Assembly: GCA_934087065.1 (NCBI GenBank)
Contig: CAKOIS010000005.1
Coordinates: forward strand, 13,066-77,065
Direction of reading: 5' to 3'
DNA: 64,000 bases
Origin: an uncultured Bacilli bacterium
Lineage (GTDB): Bacteria; Bacillota_I; Bacilli_A; RF39; UBA660
The position numbers were made by a program, and so were the translations under genes. Within the stretch, counting starts at the first letter, position 1; the number at the start of each line of letters is the position of its first letter. Under the pieces are notes generated by a model. That model saw only the letters and a list, made by a program, of their open reading frames with translations. It did not search any database and was not told the origin of the DNA. Shown in pieces: positions 1 through 8,457 of the stretch.

Positions 1-645
1 TCTTGGTATGACGATAAACAAATATATATATCTAGTAAAACGATTAACAAATACATAAAAGATTATAAAATAAAATATCCTAAAGGAATAATTGACAGTT
101 ATTTTTTTAGAAATATGTGCTTATTAGAATGCTTGATACATGAAGTTATACACGCTTATCAGTTTATGTGGTGTTTTACAAGTGAAGGATTAATATGTGA
201 TGTGTTAAAAGACGGAGATGAAGTATTTGAAGAAATCGTTAAACTTCCTTTAATAAATAATTTACTTACAAAGATGTTTTATGAAACATATCATGATATT
301 TTCCCATTTGAAATACACGCGGATAATTATGCTTCACTATTTTTATTTGATATATATGATAGTGCACAAAACAAAAGCGAGTTTCCATTTTTTAAATTAT
401 CTAAAGCTGAAAACATATTGGGACAATACACTTACAAAAATAATGAGCTAGTTAGTCCACTTTACAAGTTTTATAAAAAAGCTCATATAACAAGCAAGTT
501 TAAAAAGTATAACTTTGATACTTTACCAAATATTGATAGGCTTATGATAGGAGAGTTATCTGATATTTCTAAAATTAACGAAGAGATAAATAAACTTATG
601 AGTACTGGTAACCATGACTATTCTAGGCTTATAAAAAAACGTTAA
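1..645 (+). CDS. HExxH putative metallopeptidase-like protein (5' partial)
   Basis: The reading frame is open from base 1, so the gene begins upstream of the window; the first in-window ATG (115) is internal. The protein has an HEVIH zinc-binding motif in LIHEVIHAYQF, and about 60 residues later an FPFEIHADNYA segment that could supply a third (Glu) ligand. The same two motifs occur in the protein at 4474-5307 (LLHELTHVYQF and FPIEKMADGYA), so the two are paralogues. No signal peptide is visible in the part present. The substrate is unknown and proteolysis is inferred only from the HExxH pattern. Confidence 0.8.
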   Translation, partial: SWYDDKQIYISSKTINKYIKDYKIKYPKGIIDSYFFRNMCLLECLIHEVIHAYQFMWCFTSEGLICDVLKDGDEVFEEIVKLPLINNLLTKMFYETYHDIFPFEIHADNYASLFLFDIYDSAQNKSEFPFFKLSKAENILGQYTYKNNELVSPLYKFYKKAHITSKFKKYNFDTLPNIDRLMIGELSDISKINEEINKLMSTGNHDYSRLIKKR

Positions 646-651
646 AAATAA

Positions 652-680
652 TTGAATTTTTTCTTCAAGTGCGCTATAAT
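652..680 (+). promoter_or_regulatory. Sigma-A-type promoter for the lipoprotein/surface gene pair
   Basis: TTGAAT (652-657) and TATAAT (675-680) are separated by 17 nt. About 110 nt of untranslated leader follows before the ATG at 799; no clear hairpin is seen in it. Confidence 0.65.
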
Positions 681-798
681 TTAGGTATGGGTGGGGTGAA
701 GTAAAGAATGTTACACTATATTAAATTGATATTTTAAATATTGTTTAGTATGGTGTTTTATTTTTAAATCTCGCTACAATTAAGAAAGGAGTGTATGT

Positions 799-1761
799 AT
801 GGGAAAAGTTAAGTATGTATTTCTAACAATTTTATCTATATTCTTTATAACTGCTTGTAGTTGTAGTAAAATAACTTACACTGTTACATATGACACTGAT
901 GGTGGAACTAAAGTAAGTAAAGAAATAGTAGAAAAAGGAGAAAAAGCAACTGTACCAGTTGACCCAACTAAAGATGGTTACACATTTATTGGTTGGTACC
1001 TAGAAGACGAAAAGTATGACTTTAATAGTGAAGTAACAAAAGACATCACATTAAAAGCAAAATGGGAAAAGAAAGCTGATACAACTGGTGATGATTCAAA
1101 AGAAGATAATGATAAAAATGATACTAAAGTAACGTATACTTATTATAAAGTGACTTTTGACTCTAATGGTGGAAGTAGTATTCCTAATAGATTTGTCATA
1201 AAAGGTATGAGTACAAATAAACCAGTTGATCCAACTAGAGAAGGATATACTTTTGTTGGTTGGGTATATAACGACGAAATTTTTGATTTTTCTAGCAAAA
1301 TATACAAAAACATCACACTAAAAGCTATTTGGGAAAAAGTTGTAACTGAAAAAACTTACACAGTTAAATTTGACACAGATGGTGGAAGTGCAATAAAAGA
1401 TATAATTGTTAAAGAAAATACTAAAATTAAAAGTCCAGGCAACCCAGTTAAAGAACACTATAAATTCCTAGGTTGGTTTGTTAACGACATTGAATTTGAC
1501 TTTAACAATGTAATTACAAGTGACATTACATTAAAAGCTAAATGGGAATACGTTCCAACAATTAGTTACATCAAAGAAGACATTAAAACTTCTGTAGTTG
1601 ATCAAGTCGTAATCTATGTAACTAAAGATGATGTTAAAGTTGATGGATACGTTACAATTACAACTACTACAGGTAAAACAAAAACTGTGTCTGTCCCTAG
1701 TAGTGGTTACATAACAAATGGAAAAATAATAAAAGAAATAACAGACGCAAAAATTAAATAA
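799..1761 (+). CDS. Lipoprotein with three InlB-type (Flg_new) repeats
   Basis: This is a predicted cell-surface lipoprotein. The N-terminus is a lipoprotein signal with a lipobox-like FFITAC. Three repeats of about 65 residues follow (roughly residues 28-90, 113-180 and 186-250). Each has the pattern V(T/K)FDxxGG, then PxxPxxxGYTFxGWYxxDxxFDF, then ITLKAxWE, typical of the Listeria-Bacteroides repeat family found in surface adhesins. The C-terminal 65 residues are a short beta-rich tail. A good AAGGAG ribosome site precedes the ATG, and the next surface gene starts 14 nt after the stop, so the two are probably co-transcribed. The ligand is unknown. Confidence 0.85.
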   Translation: MGKVKYVFLTILSIFFITACSCSKITYTVTYDTDGGTKVSKEIVEKGEKATVPVDPTKDGYTFIGWYLEDEKYDFNSEVTKDITLKAKWEKKADTTGDDSKEDNDKNDTKVTYTYYKVTFDSNGGSSIPNRFVIKGMSTNKPVDPTREGYTFVGWVYNDEIFDFSSKIYKNITLKAIWEKVVTEKTYTVKFDTDGGSAIKDIIVKENTKIKSPGNPVKEHYKFLGWFVNDIEFDFNNVITSDITLKAKWEYVPTISYIKEDIKTSVVDQVVIYVTKDDVKVDGYVTITTTTGKTKTVSVPSSGYITNGKIIKEITDAKIK

Positions 1762-1775
1762 GAAAGGACAAAAAA

Positions 1776-4397
1776 ATGAACAAAATTAAAAAGATATTAT
1801 TTACTTTAGTTTTATCTTTATTGTTTGTTGTTAATACTGATGCAATTATAAAAGAAGACCCTGCTAATTTTACTGAAGACACTTATATAATTGGTATAAC
1901 TAAGTTTGATAAAAACATCACAGTAAATGCATCAATGGCTAATCAAGCTGGAATAGATTATGCTAGTTTTATGCAAAGTATCAATAACGATGATTTAACA
2001 AGTGATGTGTATTTTTATAGTAAACTAACTGATGAGTGGTTTAAAATAAGTAAAAACACAAATGAATATAAATTGTTAAATGAAAATGAAAAAGAAGAAT
2101 TAATAAATAATTTAAATATTTTCTATGTAAATAATGAAGAAAAAACTACAACTTTAGATTATAATGGAAATGTTTCTAAAATAAGTAATTCTAAAGTTAA
2201 GTTTGAAAATAATAAGTTTATTATACCAGTAACTTTATTAAATTTTAATTTTACAACTATAGATGACATTACGCTTGATGTTGATTTAGCAAAAGATAAA
2301 GATGGTATTAATAACTATGGTGAATATTATATTCCTTATATAGTAAGCTATTATGATGAAGAACAAAACTTAATTGGGACAATTAAAACTAACAAAGATG
2401 GTTCTTTAAATTTAAGTAATTTTACTATTCCTACTAAAGATGGTTACAAGCATGAATTTGTTAATAATGAAGGAAATGTAGTAGACATCAACACTTTAGT
2501 AGTAAGTGATAACCTTACTAAAATCTATGATAAATGGACAAAAGTTGGAAGTTTAATGGAAAACAATGTTAGTATATTTGATAAAGACAGTCTTACATTA
2601 AAATATACTGGCTTAATTGATAGAAGAGATAACTCTAACTATATATATGTAACAATAGTCGCACCTATAAACTTTGATACAACTAATACTTTAGTAAATG
2701 GTGAAAGTGTTAAATGGATAAGTGGCGTTAAAAATACTGCCGAAATCAAGCTTGATGTTAAAGACAAGTCTAGTCAAAAAATTACTGTTAAATGGGACGA
2801 TATTGACACAACTACATTTACAGTAGATTTAAGTGAAAGCAAGTTTAGTTATCTTATCACTTATAAAGAAGGAAACATTACTAAAAATGTAGGATTTATA
2901 ACAGAAGGCGAAAAACTAAGTAATATTTATGAATATACTAAAAAAGGTAAAATATTTGTAGGACTAACTACTATTAAAAATGGTAGAGTAAAATTTGATA
3001 CTAATACTCCTATTACAAAAGATTATACATTCTATCCAATTTACATAACTCCAGTATTAAGTTACAATAATGAAGTAACTAAAGAAGTTGAATACGCTTT
3101 TGTAAATGGAGAAGAAAGCAATCAAATATTTAAACTAAATTATCAAAAAGTGACAAGTGGTAAATTTAAACTTGTTGTTGAATTTAACGATACTAATGCT
3201 GTATATGACGAAAATGATTATATAAAAGCAAAAATTAATGATAAATGGGTAGACTTTAAGGATGGTGTTATATTTGACGTAAACGAAAAAGGTTATACCG
3301 AAATACCTTTCAAAGTCAAAATGACTAATAACACATCTACTAGTTATAAGTATTCAATTTATTATAATGATAAACTAGTACTATCTAAAACTATAGTTAA
3401 CGGTCTAACTAGTGAAGAAAACTTAACTTTAAGTATTGGGAAACACAAATTCACTAATACAAAAGCAAGTAAAATAATGAAATATGGAACAGCAGAAACT
3501 CCAGTAAAACTACTAAAAGATGTAACATTAACTGGTGTAGCCGGTATATCAGGAAATTCTTATATTGATTTAAATGGATTTACTTTAACAAGTGGAAAAA
3601 GTAACAGTATATTTGAATTTTCTACAACTATTGCTACAAATGATAATAGTTTAAACATATATAATGGTAATCTAAATTTAGTAAGTACTAAAAAAGACAC
3701 TTATGTTGTCAATGGTGGCAAAAAGTCTGGAAAAGGCAAGTTCACTTTAACAATGACTAATGTTGAAGTTACTTCAAATAACGAAACATTCTACATGGCT
3801 GGAACTAACAGTAAAATAGAATTAAATAATGTTACAGTTAATTCTAAAAATAATGCATTCTTTATTGAAGGAAAGAATCCTGTAGTTGTTATTAATGATA
3901 GTAAACTAATTACTGATCAAGTTGCAATTTATACCAATGGTAGTACATCAAGTGATACAAATATTACTTTAGATAATTCTGATATTGTATCAAAAAGTAT
4001 GGGTATATATCAAGCTTCAAGTGGAGTGCTTACTATATCTAATAATTCTAGTGTAACTGGTACAACTGGTATAGGACTAAAAAGTGGACAACTTAATGTA
4101 TTAAATTCAACTATCGTTGGTAATGGTACTTCTGTTGAAACTCCACAAGTAGAAAATAGTGGTATATCTGATACAGGAGATGCTATCTACGTTGAAGTTA
4201 ACAGTGGATACCAAAGTGTAACTAAAGAGAATAGTGATATTTCTATTAGTGTTACTAATAGTGAACTAACAAGTAAAGCTAATAATTCAATAAGAGTATT
4301 TAACCCTGAAGAAATAACTGGTACAATAGTACTAGCAAATGACTACAACATATTCGCTGAAAACACAGAAGGAAAATTTTATACACTTAATAAATAG
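1776..4397 (+). CDS. Large secreted surface protein with C-terminal beta-helix
   Basis: The 873-residue protein has a signal peptide (basic MNKIKKI, a hydrophobic stretch, likely cleavage near NTDA). The middle carries an InlB-like repeat (TIPTKDGYKHEF around residue 220) and several beta-rich segments. From about residue 570 the sequence turns into short repeated strands rich in Asn, Ser and Thr (for example LKDVTLTGVAGISG, LNGFTLTSG, IELNNVTVNS), which is the signature of a right-handed parallel beta-helix as in pectate-lyase-fold adhesins. No LPxTG or membrane anchor is seen at the C-terminus. A terminator follows directly. The role is probably surface adhesion or glycan contact, which is inferred. 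Confidence 0.8.
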   Translation: MNKIKKILFTLVLSLLFVVNTDAIIKEDPANFTEDTYIIGITKFDKNITVNASMANQAGIDYASFMQSINNDDLTSDVYFYSKLTDEWFKISKNTNEYKLLNENEKEELINNLNIFYVNNEEKTTTLDYNGNVSKISNSKVKFENNKFIIPVTLLNFNFTTIDDITLDVDLAKDKDGINNYGEYYIPYIVSYYDEEQNLIGTIKTNKDGSLNLSNFTIPTKDGYKHEFVNNEGNVVDINTLVVSDNLTKIYDKWTKVGSLMENNVSIFDKDSLTLKYTGLIDRRDNSNYIYVTIVAPINFDTTNTLVNGESVKWISGVKNTAEIKLDVKDKSSQKITVKWDDIDTTTFTVDLSESKFSYLITYKEGNITKNVGFITEGEKLSNIYEYTKKGKIFVGLTTIKNGRVKFDTNTPITKDYTFYPIYITPVLSYNNEVTKEVEYAFVNGEESNQIFKLNYQKVTSGKFKLVVEFNDTNAVYDENDYIKAKINDKWVDFKDGVIFDVNEKGYTEIPFKVKMTNNTSTSYKYSIYYNDKLVLSKTIVNGLTSEENLTLSIGKHKFTNTKASKIMKYGTAETPVKLLKDVTLTGVAGISGNSYIDLNGFTLTSGKSNSIFEFSTTIATNDNSLNIYNGNLNLVSTKKDTYVVNGGKKSGKGKFTLTMTNVEVTSNNETFYMAGTNSKIELNNVTVNSKNNAFFIEGKNPVVVINDSKLITDQVAIYTNGSTSSDTNITLDNSDIVSKSMGIYQASSGVLTISNNSSVTGTTGIGLKSGQLNVLNSTIVGNGTSVETPQVENSGISDTGDAIYVEVNSGYQSVTKENSDISISVTNSELTSKANNSIRVFNPEEITGTIVLANDYNIFAENTEGKFYTLNK

Positions 4398-4415
4398 AGA
4401 CTTAAGGTCTCTTTT
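4396..4415 (+). terminator. Intrinsic terminator
   Basis: AGAGAC pairs with GTCTCT across a short loop, followed by TTTT. It closes the 799-4397 transcription unit. Confidence 0.7.
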
Positions 4416-4420
4416 ATTAT

Positions 4421-4449
4421 TTGACAAAAAGTGCGTTTTATGGTACAAT
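4421..4449 (+). promoter_or_regulatory. Sigma-A-type promoter
   Basis: TTGACA (4421-4426) and TACAAT (4444-4449) with a 17-nt spacer, just upstream of the 4474 gene. Confidence 0.7.
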
Positions 4450-4473
4450 TAATTTAGTTAAGGGGGAACGTAT

Positions 4474-5307
4474 ATGTTAGATAAAGAAGTGTTAGAGTTA
4501 TTTTGTGAGCAAATGAATAATGCCAGCATCTTTAATAGAGTATTTATAGAAAAATTAACAAGTCTGTTAAAACAAAGTAAATACTTTGAAAATTTAAACC
4601 CTATACTATTTAAAAAAACAAACTTTTTAACTGAAGCTGACACCTTTGATAATGAAATAACTATGCACCCAGAAATAATCAACGCAAGTTATCAAAACTC
4701 TTTAGATAAATATGGTATTCTTAATGATACTTTATTTACAAGGAACATCTATAGAACTATTTCTCTACTACATGAACTTACTCATGTATATCAGTTTAAC
4801 TTAGAAATGAACGAAATTAAAAAAGTATATCTAGAGTGTCTAAAAGTAAAAGAAGGATACGTTTTAATGAACAACAATCTAGATAAATTAATAGTCAAAC
4901 TTCTTAACAAGCTAAATCTAAAAACACAAAGTGAATTATATGTAGCTTTAAAGTCTTACGGTTTATACATGAAAAATCATGATATGTTTCCAATTGAAAA
5001 AATGGCAGATGGGTATGCTTATAAATATTTGATAGAAATATATCACATGCTAGGAAAGGAATACTTTAAAGATTTTGATAGTTTCTTAGACATAATGATT
5101 TATCATATTATAAAAGATTACTACCAAGAAGGTGATTTAGTTAGTACACCATATAATAGATTTTTAACTTTAATTAAAAGACATGGATACACTTTTAAAG
5201 ACATAAATATACAAAACATAAATGCATACGATAGACTACTTATTGGAATGGAAGAAGATAAAAATACTATAAATAATATAATAAATACTAAAATATTAAG
5301 GAAATAA
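4474..5307 (+). CDS. HExxH putative metallopeptidase-like protein
   Basis: The 277-residue protein has LLHELTHVYQF (HExxH) near residue 105 and NHDMFPIEKMADGYAYKYL about 70 residues later, where the Glu could act as third zinc ligand. It is a full-length paralogue of the partial gene at 1-645. No signal peptide or membrane segment is visible, so a cytoplasmic location is likely. The start has an AAGGGGGAA ribosome site and its own promoter at 4421. I do not recognise a named family; the peptidase role rests only on the motif. Confidence 0.8.
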   Translation: MLDKEVLELFCEQMNNASIFNRVFIEKLTSLLKQSKYFENLNPILFKKTNFLTEADTFDNEITMHPEIINASYQNSLDKYGILNDTLFTRNIYRTISLLHELTHVYQFNLEMNEIKKVYLECLKVKEGYVLMNNNLDKLIVKLLNKLNLKTQSELYVALKSYGLYMKNHDMFPIEKMADGYAYKYLIEIYHMLGKEYFKDFDSFLDIMIYHIIKDYYQEGDLVSTPYNRFLTLIKRHGYTFKDINIQNINAYDRLLIGMEEDKNTINNIINTKILRK

Positions 5308-5320
5308 GAGTAAAAAGGTC

Positions 5321-5349
5321 TTGTAAAGAGTGTAAATATTTGTTATAAT
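5321..5349 (+). promoter_or_regulatory. Promoter of rpmG-efp
   Basis: TTGTAA (5321-5326) and TATAAT (5344-5349), 17-nt spacer. Confidence 0.7.
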
Positions 5350-5378
5350 TTTTAATGTAAAAAAAGGAGGCAAGAAGA

Positions 5379-5549
5379 ATGGCAAAGAAAGAAAATAGAG
5401 AAGGAGTAGCTCTTCAATGTACAGAATGTAAAGAAATTAACTATTTAACAAGTAAAAATAAGAAAAATACTGAAGGAAAACTTGAGATAAAGAAGTTTTG
5501 TCCAAGATGTAATAAAACAACTTCTCACAAAGAAAGAAAGGCTAGTTAA
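5379..5549 (+). CDS. rpmG: 50S ribosomal protein L33
   Basis: The small ORF of 56 residues starts [14 protein letters not shown] and carries the paired zinc-binding CxxC motifs of L33 (CTEC near residue 14 and CPRC near residue 41). The C-terminus KTTSHKERK is the usual family ending. A strong AAGGAGG site lies upstream. efp starts 2 nt after the stop, so the two genes form one short transcription unit. L33 is a large-subunit protein near the E site. Confidence 0.95.
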   Translation: MAKKENREGVALQCTECKEINYLTSKNKKNTEGKLEIKKFCPRCNKTTSHKERKAS

Positions 5550-5551
5550 TT

Positions 5552-6109
5552 ATGTTTAATGTAAATGATATTAAAAATGGAATGACTATTAGTTATGAAG
5601 GTAATATATATCAAGTAGTTGAGTTTCAACATGTAAAACCAGGTAAAGGTAGTGCATTTGTCAAAACTAAATTAAAGAATTTAAGAACACAAACTACACA
5701 AGAAATTACTTTCAACGCTGGTATTAAACTTGAAAAAGCAAATGTTGTAAAAAACGATTTAAGTTATTTATATAGTCAAGGAGACTCTTATGTATTTATG
5801 GATAATAATACTTATGATCAAATTGAAATAAATAAGAGCAAGCTAGGCGATAATGCTAAATTCTTAAAAGAAGGATTAGTAGTTAATGTAATGAATTACA
5901 ATGGAGAAATTGTTGGAGTAACTTTCCCAGATAAAATTAGCTATAAAGTTGTTGAAACTGAACAAGCAGTTAAAGGAAACACTACAAGTGGAGCTCAAAA
6001 AGATGCTACATTAGAAACAGGATATACTGTTAAAGTTCCTTTATTCATTGAAGCTGGAGAAGAAATAATTATTACTACTAGTGATGGTAAATATTCAAGT
6101 AGAGCATAA
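5552..6109 (+). CDS. efp: Translation elongation factor P
   Basis: The 185-residue protein matches EF-P along its full length: the KOW-like N-terminal domain with FQHVKPGKGSAFV (the loop Lys that contacts the P-site tRNA), a central OB domain, and a C-terminal OB domain with TLETGYTVKVPLFIEAGE. EF-P relieves stalling at polyproline. It follows rpmG directly and is closed by a terminator at 6101. No modification enzymes are nearby. Confidence 0.95.
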   Translation: MFNVNDIKNGMTISYEGNIYQVVEFQHVKPGKGSAFVKTKLKNLRTQTTQEITFNAGIKLEKANVVKNDLSYLYSQGDSYVFMDNNTYDQIEINKSKLGDNAKFLKEGLVVNVMNYNGEIVGVTFPDKISYKVVETEQAVKGNTTSGAQKDATLETGYTVKVPLFIEAGEEIIITTSDGKYSSRA

Positions 6110-6121
6110 AAGCTCTTTTTT
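6101..6121 (+). terminator. Terminator of rpmG-efp
   Basis: AGAGC (6101-6105) pairs with GCTCT (6112-6116), followed by a T-run. The stem overlaps the end of efp. The cassette A promoter begins 4 nt later. Confidence 0.75.
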
Positions 6122-6183
6122 GTGTTGAATTTTTATATAATTTATGTTATCATTTTAATGTAATAAAGATAGGAGATAAACAT

Positions 6184-6285
6184 ATGAAAGATACATTTTT
6201 AGTACAAAGTAAACTACAAAATGGGGGGGGTTATTTAAGTAAAGTAAATAACTTAAGTTTTCATATGTCTAAATATAATGGATAG
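6184..6285 (+). CDS. Leader peptide of cassette A (33 aa, long form)
   Basis: ATG follows GATAGGAG by a normal spacing. The predicted peptide begins MKDTFLVQSKLQNGGGYL, and the GGG is encoded by the G-run. With eight G the frame stays open until a TAG at 6283-6285, which lies inside the 5' arm of the terminator stem (6278-6286). With nine G (or seven) it would stop within a few codons of the run. The peptide is probably a ribosome-positioning leader rather than a functional product. Confidence 0.55.
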   Translation: MKDTFLVQSKLQNGGGYLSKVNNLSFHMSKYNG

Positions 6286-6306
6286 AATAAGTCTACCCAT
6301 TTTTTG
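6278..6306 (+). terminator. Attenuator-type terminator of cassette A
   Basis: ATGGATAGA (6278-6286) and TCTACCCAT (6292-6300) form a 9-bp stem with one A-C mismatch and a 5-nt loop, followed by TTTTT. It sits between the leader ORF and the surface gene. Confidence 0.65.
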
Positions 6307-6333
6307 TTGTGTAAGAAAGAAGGAGTATGATTT

Positions 6334-7980
6334 ATGAATAAGAAGAGTATAACAATATTAGTAGTGTGTTTAATAGTGACTGTGTTGTCAGTCAGTTTAG
6401 CATACTATAGTGCTAGAATAATAGGTGATGGGAAAAACGTAAGCGTGAATGCAAAAGAGCTTACAATAAACTTTGACAATAATAACGAAATAGCGAGTGG
6501 TATAATTGAACCAGGTTGGAGTAGTTCTAATACTTTTAGTGTTACTAATAAAAGTAAAACTAACTTTACATATGATATTGTATTAAAGAACTATAAAAAT
6601 ACTACTAAGACTAATGGATACCTAGTTTATAAAATAACTAGTACAAATGGTTACAATATGACTGAATATAAAGATATGCCAAAAGATGGAGATAATACAT
6701 ATGACCTAGTAATTGCTAGAGGCATAACTATTGAACCAGGAAGTAGTAATAAACAAAGTTATACTTTAGAAATAAAATACCTAGATAGCACTGAAGACCA
6801 AAGTATAGATATGGGGTCAACTGTTACAGGTAGTTTATATATAGTAGAAAGTACAACAAACGAAAATAACCCATATACTAAAGGAACATTAGGTTATCAA
6901 ATAATGGAAGATAACTCAAATATTAAAACTAGAACAGATTTTAGTAAAACCTACACAGATGTAAATATTGGAACAATGTATAAAGCACAAGAAGAAAATA
7001 CTGACGTTTATTATTTTGCAGGAGATGCAAGAAACAACTGGGTTAAATTTGGAACATGGAAGGAAGATAAAACCATAATAGTTGGATATTACGACACATC
7101 AGCTTTTCAGGGCAAACTTTATGATACGTTAGAAGAATGTAATACGGCTAGTTCATATAATAAAAATTGTCACTCAGTTACATTGGCTAAAAAAGGAAAT
7201 GCAATGTACTGGAGAATAATTCGTACAAATAATGATGGAAGCATAAGACTATTATACGCAGGGACTAATCCGTATGGTAATGAAGCATATGTAAATATAA
7301 GTGTATATAATTCTCCATATAATAACCCTATGTATGTAGGCTATATGTATGGAACATTAGGCTCTTTGGAAAATAATAGACAAAACACAACAGATAGTTC
7401 GGTTAAATCAGCAATTGATAATTGGTATGTAAATAACATGACATCATATACAAAATATTTAAGCACAAGTGCAGTATATTGTAATGACCGTAGCATACCA
7501 AATTCAGACTATAACACTGATAAAACAGGTTTTAATTATAATTCAGTGTATAGGTTAAATACTAACAAAACTCCAACATATAATTGCGAAAGCGAATATG
7601 ACGCTTTTAGTGTAGAAAATGCAAATGCTAAACTAACTTACCCAATAGCCTTAATGACAGCAGACGAAATTGCATATGCAGGTGGTTTACACAACACTCG
7701 TTCTGAAACGTGGGTATATAAAAGTGCTGTACTTAATTCTGACAATGAAAATATTATAAGTGCAACAGGAATTACAAGGTGGTGGACAATGAGCCCTGGA
7801 ATTTGGGAAGGAACAATATCTAGAACATATTTTTTAAACACTGTAGCTTGGCCAGGACATTTAAGTACGCAATATATTAATTATGGATATGGTGTAAGAC
7901 CAGTAATAAGTATAAATAGAAATAACATATGGAAAAGTGGAGATGGAAGCGTAGAACATCCATATGAAATTAGTAATTGA
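6334..7980 (+). CDS. TasA/camelysin-like surface protein, cassette A
   Basis: The 548-residue protein has an N-terminal hydrophobic signal/anchor (residues 5-25) followed by a SipW-type junction (LAYYSARIIGDGKNV). A camelysin/TasA-like beta domain of about 170 residues follows (IEPGWSSSNTFSVTN, YNMTEYKDMP). A second domain contains YYFAGDARNNWVKFG and YWRIIRTNNDGSIRLLYAG, and the C-terminus ends with WWTMSPG and GVRPVISI, resembling the C-type-lectin-like fold of variable surface proteins. Unlike copies B and C, the C-terminal DNA here has the base composition and codon use (AGA, ATA) of its surroundings. Paralogues are at 26117, 36996 and 63306. Surface binding is inferred. Confidence 0.8.
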   Translation: MNKKSITILVVCLIVTVLSVSLAYYSARIIGDGKNVSVNAKELTINFDNNNEIASGIIEPGWSSSNTFSVTNKSKTNFTYDIVLKNYKNTTKTNGYLVYKITSTNGYNMTEYKDMPKDGDNTYDLVIARGITIEPGSSNKQSYTLEIKYLDSTEDQSIDMGSTVTGSLYIVESTTNENNPYTKGTLGYQIMEDNSNIKTRTDFSKTYTDVNIGTMYKAQEENTDVYYFAGDARNNWVKFGTWKEDKTIIVGYYDTSAFQGKLYDTLEECNTASSYNKNCHSVTLAKKGNAMYWRIIRTNNDGSIRLLYAGTNPYGNEAYVNISVYNSPYNNPMYVGYMYGTLGSLENNRQNTTDSSVKSAIDNWYVNNMTSYTKYLSTSAVYCNDRSIPNSDYNTDKTGFNYNSVYRLNTNKTPTYNCESEYDAFSVENANAKLTYPIALMTADEIAYAGGLHNTRSETWVYKSAVLNSDNENIISATGITRWWTMSPGIWEGTISRTYFLNTVAWPGHLSTQYINYGYGVRPVISINRNNIWKSGDGSVEHPYEISN

Positions 7981-7989
7981 ATAGCAAAC

Positions 7990-8020
7990 AAAAAGAGAAA
8001 AACTAAAATTTTCTCTTTTT
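7990..8020. terminator. Bidirectional terminator
   Basis: AAAAAGAGAAAA (7990-8001) pairs with TTTTCTCTTTTT (8009-8020) across a 7-nt loop, giving a T-run on both strands. It ends cassette A on the plus strand and the small gene 8003-8146 on the minus strand. Confidence 0.75.
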
Positions 8021-8146
8021 AAGTGTCACAGTTTCTTCTTTTTTTAGTGTTTCTTTTTCTTTATGTAGTGTATCCATTTTATTATTAACTGATAACACAA
8101 ATATTAAAGCAAAAACTAAAGCAAGAAATTTCTTCTTATTATTCAT
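8003..8146 (-). CDS. Small membrane or secreted peptide (47 aa)
   Basis: The ORF starts at 8146 with GGAGG 6 nt upstream. The sequence begins MNNKKKFLALVFALIFVLSV, a basic start and a hydrophobic segment, followed by a highly charged Lys/Glu tail (DTLHKEKETLKKEETVTL). This is a signal-anchor or exported small peptide. The stop lies inside the loop of the terminator at 7990-8020. No family is recognised. Confidence 0.6.
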   Translation of the reverse strand: MNNKKKFLALVFALIFVLSVNNKMDTLHKEKETLKKEETVTLKKRKF

Positions 8147-8199
8147 GAGTCCTCCATCTACTAAAATTATAACACAAAAAAACCACTATGTTAAGTGAT

Positions 8200-8361
8200 T
8201 TATTTTTCTAAACTTCTGATTTCTTTTGTAGTTAATCTAACTTTTTTACCATCAATTTTAACTGTTTGTAAATTAACTTTTTGAGTCTTCTTAGTAGCCT
8301 TTAAACTGAAAGGTCTGTTGTTAGCACTCATATTTTTTCTATCTGATACATTTTTTGCCAT
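8200..8361 (-). CDS. rpmB: 50S ribosomal protein L28
   Basis: The 53-residue protein starts MAKNVSDRKNMSANNRPFSL and ends KVRLTTKEIRSLEK, matching the core of L28 (SxxNRxFxxN, then the RVxTRxIRSL region). The open frame extends upstream to 8418, but the ATG at 8361 is preceded by GGAGGCAAGAAG and gives the family start, so it is chosen. It is slightly shorter than the usual 60-odd residues. It is transcribed divergently from nfo from the promoter at 8390-8418. Confidence 0.9.
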   Translation of the reverse strand: MAKNVSDRKNMSANNRPFSLKATKKTQKVNLQTVKIDGKKVRLTTKEIRSLEK

Positions 8362-8389
8362 TCTTCTTGCCTCCTTAAACTTCTCTAAT

Positions 8390-8418
8390 AATTTACCACA
8401 AAATACTGGTTTAGTCAA
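8390..8418 (-). promoter_or_regulatory. Promoter of rpmB
   Basis: On the minus strand TTGACT (8413-8418) and TAAATT (8390-8395) are separated by 17 nt. Confidence 0.65.
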
Positions 8419-8457
8419 CAGATTTTTGATATAATTACACTATTGGAGGTAAAAATT

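Larger units (their letters stand above)
6125..6306 (+). promoter_or_regulatory. Surface-cassette leader element, copy A (open G-run frame)
   Basis: The element has, in order: TTGAAT (6125-6130) and TATCAT (6148-6153) with a 17-nt spacer; a GATAGGAG ribosome site; a leader ORF from 6184; a run of eight G (6223-6230); a hairpin GTTATTTA/TAAATAAC (6230-6237 with 6245-6252); TTTCATATG (6259-6267), which can pair with CATATGAAA at the leader start (6181-6189); and a terminator hairpin at 6278-6306. Copies B, C and D share this order. Attenuation control of the downstream surface gene is inferred. Confidence 0.75.

Noticed and set aside
6223..6230. G-quadruplex as in pilin antigenic variation
   Set aside because: A single G-run cannot fold an intramolecular quadruplex, and no further G-runs lie close by.
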